Below, piece after piece: positions 1 to 6,673 of a stretch of DNA of 13,167 bases (position 1 is its first letter; each line of letters opens with the position of its first letter). The DNA is taken from the NCBI GenBank assembly GCA_002482815.1, contig DLGS01000163.1, forward strand, positions 1-13,167, read 5' to 3'. Origin of the DNA: Bacteroidetes bacterium UBA7688 (lineage in GTDB: Bacteria > Bacteroidota > Bacteroidia > Chitinophagales > Chitinophagaceae). The position numbers and the translations under genes are program-made. Under the pieces are notes generated by a model. It had not been told where the DNA came from, did not search any database, and saw nothing but the letters and a program-made list of their open reading frames with translations.

Positions 1-239
1 GCCATATCTGTAAAGGTGGTGATGTTGGCGATTGCCGTTTCTTTAGCACCTTCCGTCATCGTACCTTTTGCAATCTGACGATCCATATTTTTACCAATCG
101 TCACAAGGGCTTTGTCCATTGCGGCCTGATTGATGTCCATCATGCTCACTTTAAATCCTGCCTGTGCAAACACGTGGCAGATACCATTACCCATAGTGCC
201 GGAGCCAACTACGGTAATGTTTTTAATGTTTTGAATCAT
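1..239 (-). CDS. 3-hydroxyacyl-CoA (3-hydroxybutyryl-CoA) dehydrogenase, N-terminal part
   Basis: The 79 complete codons seen begin MIQNIKNITVVGSGTMGNGI and form the first part of a Rossmann NAD-binding domain. The dinucleotide-binding glycine motif GSGTMG lies at residues 12-17, and an acidic residue in MMDIN (Asp35) sits where the end of beta-strand 2 would bind the NAD ribose. This pattern, including HVFAQAG after the motif, is typical of the 3-hydroxybutyryl-CoA dehydrogenase/PaaH/FadB-N family, which oxidises L-3-hydroxyacyl-CoA to 3-oxoacyl-CoA in fatty-acid or butyrate-type metabolism. The ATG at 237-239 is the only sensible start because it directly precedes the first beta-strand. The gene runs off the left edge, so catalytic residues and the C-terminal domain are not visible and the exact substrate cannot be decided. 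A TACATTTGC -7 box lies about 45 bases upstream. Confidence 0.88.
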   Translation of the reverse strand, partial: MIQNIKNITVVGSGTMGNGICHVFAQAGFKVSMMDINQAAMDKALVTIGKNMDRQIAKGTMTEGAKETAIANITTFTDM

Positions 240-284
240 TATGCTTGTTTAACTTTTTAAGAAATAATTAAATTTTGGGTGGCG

Positions 285-292
285 CAAATGTA
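285..292 (-). promoter_or_regulatory. Bacteroidota-type -7 promoter element for the dehydrogenase gene
   Basis: Read on the minus strand this is TACATTTG followed by CGC, matching the Bacteroidota primary-sigma -7 consensus TAnnTTTG. The same 11 bases (TACATTTGCGC) occur upstream of rpsP. It lies between the rpsP terminator and the dehydrogenase start codon, as expected for an independent promoter. I see no good -33 TTTG at the usual distance, because that stretch is the A-rich flank of the terminator. Confidence 0.6.
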
Positions 293-313
293 TGTTTTGC
301 CTTTTAGAAATAA

Positions 314-347
314 AAAAAAGCGATAGAAATATTTCTATCGCTTTTTT
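314..347 (-). terminator. Intrinsic terminator downstream of rpsP (symmetrical hairpin)
   Basis: This is a perfect palindrome of two 17-base arms. The core is GCGATAGAAAT paired with ATTTCTATCGC, flanked by an A-run on one side and a T-run on the other. It begins about 25 bases after the rpsP stop codon and ends with a U-tract in the rpsP direction, so it should terminate rpsP transcription and separate it from the dehydrogenase promoter. The symmetry makes it potentially bidirectional, but no gene converges on it from the plus strand. Confidence 0.82.
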
Positions 348-370
348 GAATGTTAGTTACAATACAAAGA

Positions 371-910
371 TTATGCTTCTGTTTGTTCTTCAGTTGCTTC
401 GTTTGTTGTTGTTTCTTCTTCAGTAGCCGGAGCTTCTTCAGGTGCTTCTGCTGCAACTGCTGCTGCAACTTTAGCTGCGTTTTTCTCTTCCACCATACGA
501 ACTGATTCAGAAGAAACAGCGTGGCGTTTGTCCGCTTTGTGTTTGCGGTGTGCTTCCTGACGGTTAGCAACAACTGCTTCGTGTTCTGCGTTCCATTTTT
601 CAAATTTTTCCTGTACTGCGCTTTCGTCAAAAAGACCTAAAGCTGCACCGCGTTTAAGGTGACGCAAGTACAATACTCCTTTGTAGGAAAGGATATTACG
701 ACAAGTGTTGGTCGGCTCAGCACCGTTTTCCAACCAGTACAATGAACGCTCGCGATCAAGGAATACAGTTGCCGGAACTGTCAATGGATTGTAAGTACCC
801 AGCTTTTCGATGAATTTACCATCACGGGGAGAAGTACTTGTTGCTGCTACGATGAAGTAGAATGGTCTTTTTTTAGACCCATGGCGCTGTAAGCGGATTT
901 TAACTGACAT
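371..910 (-). CDS. rpsP: 30S ribosomal protein S16 with long C-terminal extension
   Basis: The 179-residue protein starts MSVKIRLQRHGSKKRPFYFI, the hallmark N-terminus of bacterial S16, a small-subunit protein that binds 16S rRNA and supports 30S assembly. The conserved S16 domain covers roughly residues 1-85, including SPRDGKFIEKLGTYNP and the later SxxxxYWLxxGAEPT-like stretch. Typical S16 is about 80-90 residues. Here a further ~90 residues follow: first a basic, probably helical region (about 105-145), then a low-complexity Ala/Glu/Thr tail ending TEEQTEA. Such extensions are common in Bacteroidota S16. The ATG at 908-910 fits the family start exactly. A -33/-7 promoter lies upstream and a hairpin terminator downstream. 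The gene appears monocistronic: the rimM-trmD-rplS genes that often follow rpsP in other bacteria are not next to it. Confidence 0.97.
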   Translation of the reverse strand: MSVKIRLQRHGSKKRPFYFIVAATSTSPRDGKFIEKLGTYNPLTVPATVFLDRERSLYWLENGAEPTNTCRNILSYKGVLYLRHLKRGAALGLFDESAVQEKFEKWNAEHEAVVANRQEAHRKHKADKRHAVSSESVRMVEEKNAAKVAAAVAAEAPEEAPATEEETTTNEATEEQTEA

Positions 911-953
911 AATAGAAATTATTTAGTTAGTGTGAAAAATGATTTAAGGAGCG

Positions 954-986
954 CAAATGTAGGGATATTATGGTATTAAGCCCAAA
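954..986 (-). promoter_or_regulatory. Bacteroidota-type promoter of rpsP (-33 TTTG, -7 TACATTTG)
   Basis: On the minus strand a TTTG (983-986) is followed after 21 bases by TACATTTG (954-961), agreeing with the Bacteroidota -33/-7 promoter pattern in both boxes and spacing. The -7 box lies 43 bases before the rpsP start codon. The 139-base gap 911-1049 also has to hold the promoter of the divergent aroQ gene. I found no equally good element on the plus strand there. Confidence 0.7.
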
Positions 987-1049
987 ATTTATTTTAAAAA
1001 CAAAACGCATGGATTAACTTGCCCTTCATTTCTAACTTAACAGCAGCGG

Positions 1050-1478
1050 ATGAATATTGCAATCATAAACGGCCCCAACCTCAATTTGCTCGGCACCCGC
1101 GAGCCCGACATCTATGGTAACACTGATTTTGGCACCTATTCTGAACAATTGAGCGCCAAATATACAAACGTGCAATTGCATTATTTTCAAAGCAATGTAG
1201 AGGGAGAACTGATTAATTACCTGCACGAATGTTTTAACAAAAAATTTGATGGCATCATCCTGAATGCAGGCGCTTATACGCATACGAGTATTGCTATTGC
1301 GGATGCACTGTCGGCTATTCAAATCCCTGCTGTTGAAGTGCATATTTCAAACATTATGGCGCGTGAAGAGTTCCGTAAGACTTCTTTTATCGCTTCCAAA
1401 TGTGTGGGCAGTATTTCCGGTCTTGGGCTTGCGGGTTATGAACTTGCGCTTCAGTATTTTATCCAAAAAGCGAATTAA
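1050..1478 (+). CDS. aroQ: 3-dehydroquinate dehydratase, type II
   Basis: The 142-residue product has the size and full motif set of type II dehydroquinase, the cytosolic dodecameric shikimate-pathway enzyme that dehydrates 3-dehydroquinate to 3-dehydroshikimate. It begins MNIAIINGPNLNLLGTREPD, the family signature. Arg17 and the catalytic Tyr22 lie in the mobile-loop motif REPDIYG. Asn72 and His78 are in LNAGAYTHTS and His98 is in VEVHISN; these are the expected substrate-binding and proton-transfer residues. The ATG start is fixed by the first beta-strand. The stop overlaps the next start by one base (TAATG), so translation of the following glycosyltransferase is probably coupled to it. All key residues are present and the enzyme should be functional. 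Confidence 0.96.
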   Translation: MNIAIINGPNLNLLGTREPDIYGNTDFGTYSEQLSAKYTNVQLHYFQSNVEGELINYLHECFNKKFDGIILNAGAYTHTSIAIADALSAIQIPAVEVHISNIMAREEFRKTSFIASKCVGSISGLGLAGYELALQYFIQKAN

Positions 1479-2560
1479 TGAGTACCCGAAAAGACATTTT
1501 GTTCCTGCTGCCCTACCCTTTGCACCGTGCTCCTTCGCAACGTTTCAGGGTCGAAAATCTTCTTTTTCTGCTGGATGAAGCAGGAAAAACGTACGATCTG
1601 GCACCATTTATGACAGCATCCGTCTGGAAAATATTATACCAAAACGGTGGAATTGTTCAAAAAGCACTGGGCATCACGAAAAGTTACCTCAATAGATGGG
1701 CACAAGTTTTGTTTACTGCCCATCGCTACGATATTATTTTTATTCACCGCGAAGCTGCACCACTTGGGCCACCAATTGTGGAATGGTATTTAAAAAAAGT
1801 ATTGGGCAAAAAGTTTATTTACGATTACGATGATGCCATCTGGATACCAAACACTTCTGCGCAGAATAAAATAGCGGGCCTGGTAAAAGCGTTCTGGAAG
1901 GTGAAATACATTTGCAAATGGTCGTACAAAATATCCGCTGGAAACGATTTCCTTTGTGATTTTGCCAAACAATCGGAAGCACAAAATATCCATCGTATTC
2001 CTACTGTTGTCAATACTGACACACGCTACAACCAATTGAAACAACACCAATCCGGCAATATTATCATTGGCTGGACGGGAAGTCATTCGACGCTGAAATT
2101 TCTGGACGAACTCATGCCGGTTTTGCAACGTTTGCAAAAAGTATATGATTTCACTTTTATTGTGATTGCTGATAAGAAACCGCAATTACCCCTGGAGAAG
2201 TGGACTTTCCTTCCCTGGAACGAACAAACTGAAATCAGTGATTTACTACAGATTGACATTGGGGTGATGCCACTGAAAAACGATGACTGGAGTGAAGGAA
2301 AATGTGGCTTCAAGCTGATTCAGTATTTGTCGCTTGGCATACCAGCTGTTGCTAATTCAGTGGGTGTCAACAAATTGATTGTTGAGGATGGTGTAAACGG
2401 CTTTATAGCAGATGACGACCAAAGCTGGGAAAAATCGCTTCGCCTGTTGCTGGAAGATGAATCTCTAAGAAGAAAATTCGGGGCGGCCGGAAGAAAAAAA
2501 ATGGTGGAAGAATATAGCATTGCCTCCATAAAACAAGGTTTCCTCCGCTTATTCGAATAA
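1478..2560 (+). CDS. GT4-like glycosyltransferase, GT-B fold
   Basis: A 360-residue protein with two Rossmann-like halves typical of GT-B retaining glycosyltransferases. The N-terminal half starts with a strand (KDILFLLPYP) and carries YDYDDAIW at residues 115-122, a motif seen in one GT4-like subgroup. The C-terminal half has GWTGSHST at 198-205 and the donor-sugar-nucleotide region EGKCGFKLIQYLSLGIP at 273-289. At the classical E-x7-E positions the first Glu is present (E273) but the second is Gln (Q281), which I believe is a subgroup feature rather than damage. No signal peptide or clear membrane segment is seen, so it probably acts at the cytoplasmic face of the inner membrane. It is translationally coupled to aroQ. 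Its stop is one base from the stop of the convergent GT2 gene. Donor and acceptor cannot be told from sequence. Confidence 0.85.
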   Translation: MSTRKDILFLLPYPLHRAPSQRFRVENLLFLLDEAGKTYDLAPFMTASVWKILYQNGGIVQKALGITKSYLNRWAQVLFTAHRYDIIFIHREAAPLGPPIVEWYLKKVLGKKFIYDYDDAIWIPNTSAQNKIAGLVKAFWKVKYICKWSYKISAGNDFLCDFAKQSEAQNIHRIPTVVNTDTRYNQLKQHQSGNIIIGWTGSHSTLKFLDELMPVLQRLQKVYDFTFIVIADKKPQLPLEKWTFLPWNEQTEISDLLQIDIGVMPLKNDDWSEGKCGFKLIQYLSLGIPAVANSVGVNKLIVEDGVNGFIADDDQSWEKSLRLLLEDESLRRKFGAAGRKKMVEEYSIASIKQGFLRLFE

Positions 2561-2561
2561 G

Positions 2562-3479
2562 CTATTTGCTAAACCTCATTTTATAAATTCTGAAAAAGAA
2601 TTTGGATATTGCAATTGGCAAAAAGGTCAAAAATTTTACCACACCAGTTGCAAAACGACGATAATCTTTGACCACCACCAGTCGCTCTCTGCATTGCAAT
2701 CTTTTGCCGGAAACCAAATAGTAAATGGCTGCGCCAAGGTATTTTTTGTTGACATAAGAAGGATAAATTTTATCCAGTTTATGTTGCTTCACAAAATCAA
2801 TAGAAATGTCTTGTTGCAAGGCAAATTTCAAAGAGTTTTTAATAAAATTCTTATAGGAAGTCAATCGGAAAGGAGCATCCGCATTCACTTTTACAATATG
2901 AAAATTAAAGGTTGGAATATGAAATTTTGAAGAAATCAGCAACCATGTAAGGTGTTCGCAACCCACACCAACGATTTCGGGATAATCCAGGTAACGCAAG
3001 TTGTTATCAATAAATACTTTTCGTTGAATAATGGGTGTAAAATCGCCCTTCAAAGTTTCATCCATTATCTCCATGGCACTAATCAGCTGATAGTCTGAAG
3101 GAATTTTTCCATTTGAGGTTGCAAAGAAAAAAACAGGAAACTGATCGAGTCCTTCAACAGTATCGATGAAAGCAAATGCATTGGAAATAGTATCATCCAG
3201 AAATTCGTCATCATCATCCAGCATTATTATCCAATCGCCGGTGGCAATCAGGATTCCCTCATTTCTGGCTTCCTGTGGTCCGCAGTTCCTGATCAGCCTT
3301 TTATAAACAATGTTATCCCATTTGAATTCAAACAAATTCACTTTCTCAAGCGAGCAATCGTCTATCACAACAACCTCAATAGAGATATTGGTATCCTTAT
3401 GCCGAAGCACAGAACGTATTGCCCTGTTGAGCAACACCGGCCTGTTGTAGGTAGGAATAACAACTGAAATTTTAATCAT
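2562..3479 (-). CDS. GT2-family glycosyltransferase, GT-A fold
   Basis: The 305-residue protein opens with MIKISVVIPTYNRPVLLNRA, the classical GT2 first strand and nucleotide-binding turn. VVVIDDCS follows (residues 36-43), and a metal-binding acidic DDDD at 88-91 lies within IIMLDDDDEF, the extended DXD motif. GCEHLTW at 173-179 occupies the position of the ED-type catalytic-base motif, with Glu175 the candidate base. These features mark an inverting GT-A transferase using a nucleotide sugar. The C-terminus (about 265-300) is basic and hydrophobic (VVKFLTFLPIAISKFFFRIY), suggesting peripheral membrane attachment. It is the last gene of the minus-strand cluster, 41 bases after the preceding gene. 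The gene ends one base from the convergent GT4-like gene, leaving no space for an intergenic terminator. Confidence 0.9.
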   Translation of the reverse strand: MIKISVVIPTYNRPVLLNRAIRSVLRHKDTNISIEVVVIDDCSLEKVNLFEFKWDNIVYKRLIRNCGPQEARNEGILIATGDWIIMLDDDDEFLDDTISNAFAFIDTVEGLDQFPVFFFATSNGKIPSDYQLISAMEIMDETLKGDFTPIIQRKVFIDNNLRYLDYPEIVGVGCEHLTWLLISSKFHIPTFNFHIVKVNADAPFRLTSYKNFIKNSLKFALQQDISIDFVKQHKLDKIYPSYVNKKYLGAAIYYLVSGKRLQCRERLVVVKDYRRFATGVVKFLTFLPIAISKFFFRIYKMRFSK

Positions 3480-3520
3480 TTATAGATACAGCTCTATTGG
3501 TTTAATGAATATATGGAGGA

Positions 3521-4684
3521 TCAGACCAAAGCCATTTTAAGTATGCTTTTTATTTTTTGGGTCTGCAAAAGAAAACTATTTTGCTGAATGAAAGAACTAA
3601 TTTCAAGATTATATGCAGATAAAAAATCAGCAGGATTAGCTAATAGTAAATTGATCTGCCTGTACATCTCCATTCTATTCTCAACAGATATACCAACTTT
3701 GTTTAAAGTCAATATTTCTCTAAAATATTCATTTTCAAATGTAATAACAGGGGCATTCTGATTAATTGCTTCCAAAATTGCCCCGCTTGCACTCCATCGA
3801 TACATGGAAGAATTATAAAAAAAGACAGCTAAATGACATTGCGATAATTGCTTTTCCAATTCGTCCTGCGGAATAAACACATCTGGTTTGTACAACTGAA
3901 CCGATTCGTTGGCCTGAAGCTGTAATTCAGGATTCATTTTGCCAATCGTTATAAAACTGAGTTTTTGTTCCTTCACTTCAGCTGAAAAATAGTCAGCCAT
4001 ATCAAAAAATGCCGTAACATTTTTTGCTTGTTGCAGAGCACCGAATAAAACAACTTTCAGTGGATCTGTTAATGGCTTTTGTTGTAAAGTATCGCTAAAG
4101 ACAAATGGATGCAAAACACTGAATAACTGTGCTTTAGTTTTATTTTTTGATTTTTCGAAATTTCTCTTTGCAGCATCCGACAGGAATAAATAGTTTGTGA
4201 AAGCACCGGATAATTTAAACGCCATTTTCAGAACAACGGCCAAAAATTTATCCTGCCATTTAGAAGAATTGCCAGAAAAATATTCCATTTCCCCATGCAA
4301 AACGATTAAATGTTTCTGCCTGCGAAAGAAAAATAAACATGTCAAATGCAACATCAAATGCCCGGTAGGAAATAAGGATAACCAGACCAATAATTCCGGC
4401 TTCTCCTTTTTTGCTGTTTTAAGAACTTTGAAAATAGTTTTCAATTCTCCGAAAATTTTTCGAACCCAAAAAAAACTGCTTTCGAAATTGTACTTTATAA
4501 AATTTTTAAATTCAACATTCTCCAGAGCATCTCCGGATTTATTTTTAAGTGCTGCAATATGCTCGTTTTCGGCAACAAGTTTGATTTTATGTTCCGGCAT
4601 CGCAGTGCGAATCATTGATACCAATGCTGCATTTATCTGCACATGTGTATCTCCAAAATGAACCGGCTCTGCTATTAGTATCAA
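3521..4684 (-). CDS. GT4-like glycosyltransferase, TTG start
   Basis: A 387-residue GT-B-type protein. The N-terminal domain starts with a short strand (MILIAEPVHFGDTHVQ) and contains LVWLSLFPTGHL (99-110) and LHGEMEYF (129-136), resembling the acceptor-side core of GT4 enzymes. The C-terminal domain has VVLFGALQQAKN (211-222) and the donor-site region SASGAILEAINQNAPVI (298-314); only one Glu of the E-x7-E pair (E305) is evident, so assignment to GT4 is by overall pattern. The start codon is TTG at 4682-4684; the first in-frame ATG would begin at Met24 and remove the first beta-strand. An AGGAAAAG sequence lies eight bases before the TTG, inside the end of the preceding gene. One base separates it from that gene's stop codon. 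Substrates are unknown. Confidence 0.82.
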   Translation of the reverse strand: MILIAEPVHFGDTHVQINAALVSMIRTAMPEHKIKLVAENEHIAALKNKSGDALENVEFKNFIKYNFESSFFWVRKIFGELKTIFKVLKTAKKEKPELLVWLSLFPTGHLMLHLTCLFFFRRQKHLIVLHGEMEYFSGNSSKWQDKFLAVVLKMAFKLSGAFTNYLFLSDAAKRNFEKSKNKTKAQLFSVLHPFVFSDTLQQKPLTDPLKVVLFGALQQAKNVTAFFDMADYFSAEVKEQKLSFITIGKMNPELQLQANESVQLYKPDVFIPQDELEKQLSQCHLAVFFYNSSMYRWSASGAILEAINQNAPVITFENEYFREILTLNKVGISVENRMEMYRQINLLLANPADFLSAYNLEISSFIQQNSFLLQTQKIKSILKMALV

Positions 4685-4685
4685 C

Positions 4686-5552
4686 TTATTTGCTTTTCCT
4701 GATTAAAAATAATTTTTGAACCACTGTAGGTAAATCTAATAAAAACCAGCAAAACCTGAAGAAATTGAATTGAAACGGACTGCTATGTTTTCTAAAATAT
4801 GTCAACAGACCATTGAAATACAATACTCTCATTTTAATATGCTGATTTCGCAGACTGCCACCCTGACTGTGTAATATTATGGGACCTTTAATTAGAAATG
4901 AAAAACGGTCCTTTTCCGCTAATCTGAATTGCAAATCTGTTTCTTCGAAATACATAAAGAAATCCGGGTCAAAACCTTTAACCTGCTGAAAGTTTTCTTT
5001 GGAAAGGAATAAATCTGCTCCTGTTATATAATCGACCTTTTGATAAGCCCTGGTAAATGTAGTTATGTCGTCCTTGTTACGATAGGTTTTAAACAAAACC
5101 CGCTGAAGCAAACTTCGTGCTTTGGCTTTCAGATATTCTACTCTGTCCGGAAATTTACCGGCGCTGTGGATTGGATGACTGTGCTCATCTATCATTGCAG
5201 TTCCTATACAACCAATATTCAAATCCGGATGATTCAGCCAAAAATCAAGGAAACCTTTCAGTACATTATTTTTGAACTGTGTATCCGGATTCAGAAACAG
5301 GAAATATTCGCCGGATGCGATTTCTGCCGCTTTATTACAAGCTCTGCCGAAACCAATATTCTCCTCTATTTGTATAAATTTAATTGCAGGAAATAAAGTA
5401 GCTAACTCCCCTATTTCCCTTTCTGCAGAATCATTGTCCACAACAAATATTTCAAAATCAATATCAGTCGTCCATTCCAATACCGAAGCGATGCAAAGCT
5501 TTACCAGCTCAGCAGTATTATAATTGACAATTATGACCGAAATTTTATTCAT
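4686..5552 (-). CDS. GT2-family glycosyltransferase, rhamnosyltransferase-like (WbbL/WcaA type)
   Basis: The 288-residue protein has the complete motif series of the WbbL-like GT2 branch: MNKISVIIVNYNT at the N-terminus, VVDNDS (37-42), ENIGFGRACN (64-73), the DXD-equivalent LNPDT (87-91), GADLFLSKENF (178-188) and FDPDFFMYFEETDLQFR (194-210), where Glu203/Glu204/Asp206 form the catalytic-base region. Members commonly transfer rhamnose or other deoxysugars from nucleotide donors, but the sugar cannot be read from the sequence. The C-terminus is hydrophobic and basic (FNFFRFCWFLLDLPTVVQKLFLIRK), likely membrane-associating. It sits two bases after the preceding GT4-like gene and one base before the following TTG-started gene, so it is part of the same operon. 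The ATG start fits the family. Confidence 0.92.
   Translation of the reverse strand: MNKISVIIVNYNTAELVKLCIASVLEWTTDIDFEIFVVDNDSAEREIGELATLFPAIKFIQIEENIGFGRACNKAAEIASGEYFLFLNPDTQFKNNVLKGFLDFWLNHPDLNIGCIGTAMIDEHSHPIHSAGKFPDRVEYLKAKARSLLQRVLFKTYRNKDDITTFTRAYQKVDYITGADLFLSKENFQQVKGFDPDFFMYFEETDLQFRLAEKDRFSFLIKGPIILHSQGGSLRNQHIKMRVLYFNGLLTYFRKHSSPFQFNFFRFCWFLLDLPTVVQKLFLIRKSK
4693..4700 (-). promoter_or_regulatory. Possible ribosome binding site supporting the TTG start at 4684
   Basis: On the minus strand AGGAAAAG lies eight bases before the TTG start of the gene at 3521-4684, within the last codons of the preceding GT2 gene. Purine-rich sequence is frequent here by chance and Bacteroidota rely little on Shine-Dalgarno pairing, so this is only modest support. 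Confidence 0.3.
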
Positions 5553-5554
5553 CG

Positions 5555-6673
5555 TTAATTAGAATCCAATCTGTTCTTTAGATTTTGAACAAGAATCTGC
5601 CAGCCAAATTCCTGTTCTATTTTCTGTGAAGCAAACTTCGTTTGCTCTTCCAGCGTGACTGCATTGTCGATACAATATTGTAAAGCATTTACCAACTGAG
5701 TTTCGTTATCAATTAATGAGCCTAATTTTCCACCATCCAGCATTTCTGCCACAGAACGCAATCTCGTTGATACGACATAACTACCCCAATACATTGCTTC
5801 TGTCAGGGCCGTTGGTCCACTTTCCTGACGGGAAGTGAGGCAGAATACTTTTGCACGGTTATACCACAAACTTATACCTTCAAAGTTGTCAATATTTCCG
5901 GTAAACAAAACTTTGCATTTCATTTCAGGATTTTGAATAAAGTACATTTCTGCAATCAGTTTAAAATCGGGATGAACCGGACCAACAAAAACAATTTTCC
6001 AGTCTTTTAAATTTAATTTCAAAGAGGCATCCAACAGCATTTCATTGTTTTTATCAAAAATACCGATACGCCCAACTGCAAGGATAATATTTTCTTTTTG
6101 ACTGAATTCTTTTCGTGAAAAAGGTAAATTTCGAATTGCATTCAGGTCAATTCCAATAGGCATATAGTGCATTCTATTCGCTTTTATTGAATAGAATAAC
6201 TGCAATAATTGACCTACAGATTTTGCTTCATAAGAAATCAAATTGCACTTCGTGTTGAAAAACCATGACCATAATCGGATGTGAAATTTGCTGACTTCCG
6301 ATTTTGTCAACCTATCCAGATATTCATAATTCATATCCATTTTGAGGTAAAGAATTCCATCCGGATTCAAAATCTTATAAAGTAATCCCTGAAAAAAAGT
6401 GGATTTGCTCAGGCTATATAAATTTAGAATATCAATCTTAGCTGCCTTGAAAAATATGTATTTAAGAACCTGAAAAGTTTGGTTTTTATTTTTAATCATT
6501 TCAACAATCAATCCGGGTGTATCATTTACAACATTTTCCTCTGGAATCGCATTGCTTACAGTCAGTAAAACACTCTCGTAACCAAACAGCTGATGAAAAA
6601 GGAATGGAATTTTTCCGACACCTTTTCGCAGATGAACATTTTCAGCCTGAGGAAAAACAGTTACAAATCTCAT
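5555..6673 (-). CDS. GT4-family glycosyltransferase
   Basis: A 372-residue GT-B protein whose C-terminal half is a clear Glycos_transf_1 domain. ILAVGRIGIFDKNNEMLLDA (197-216) is the usual entry strand and lysine-rich turn, VFVGP occurs at 228-232, and TSRQESGPTALTEAMYWGSYVV (280-301) contains an intact E-x7-E pair (Glu284 and Glu292), marking a retaining nucleotide-sugar transferase. The N-terminal half begins MRFVTVFPQAENVHLRKGVG and has the inter-domain MPIGIDLNAI (171-180), a standard GT4 linker. No transmembrane segment is obvious, so it should act at the cytoplasmic membrane face. The start overlaps the stop of the preceding flippase gene (ATGA), indicating translational coupling. Donor and acceptor sugars are unknown. 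Confidence 0.93.
   Translation of the reverse strand: MRFVTVFPQAENVHLRKGVGKIPFLFHQLFGYESVLLTVSNAIPEENVVNDTPGLIVEMIKNKNQTFQVLKYIFFKAAKIDILNLYSLSKSTFFQGLLYKILNPDGILYLKMDMNYEYLDRLTKSEVSKFHIRLWSWFFNTKCNLISYEAKSVGQLLQLFYSIKANRMHYMPIGIDLNAIRNLPFSRKEFSQKENIILAVGRIGIFDKNNEMLLDASLKLNLKDWKIVFVGPVHPDFKLIAEMYFIQNPEMKCKVLFTGNIDNFEGISLWYNRAKVFCLTSRQESGPTALTEAMYWGSYVVSTRLRSVAEMLDGGKLGSLIDNETQLVNALQYCIDNAVTLEEQTKFASQKIEQEFGWQILVQNLKNRLDSN

Noticed and set aside
304..630. Minus-strand 108-codon open frame overlapping rpsP
   Set aside because: It lies in another frame of the clearly identified rpsP gene and its product is low-complexity Lys/Gln/Leu with no family pattern.
1015..1049. TAACTTGC or TAACTTAA as the aroQ promoter -7 box
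   Set aside because: Each has at least two mismatches to TAnnTTTG and no TTTG at the -33 distance, so I do not call an aroQ promoter.
1032..1343. Minus-strand 103-codon open frame antisense to aroQ
   Set aside because: aroQ on the plus strand has all family motifs. The antisense product resembles no known protein.
3736..3743. TACATTTG on the minus strand as an internal operon promoter
   Set aside because: It falls in mid-gene within the codons for TFENEYF of the GT4-like protein and lacks the following C. An 8-base match of this composition is expected about once by chance in a window this size.
4197..4661. Plus-strand 154-codon open frame antisense to the GT4-like gene
   Set aside because: No recognisable domain, Cys- and Lys-rich composition expected from antisense of AT-rich coding DNA, and it lies fully inside a better-supported gene.
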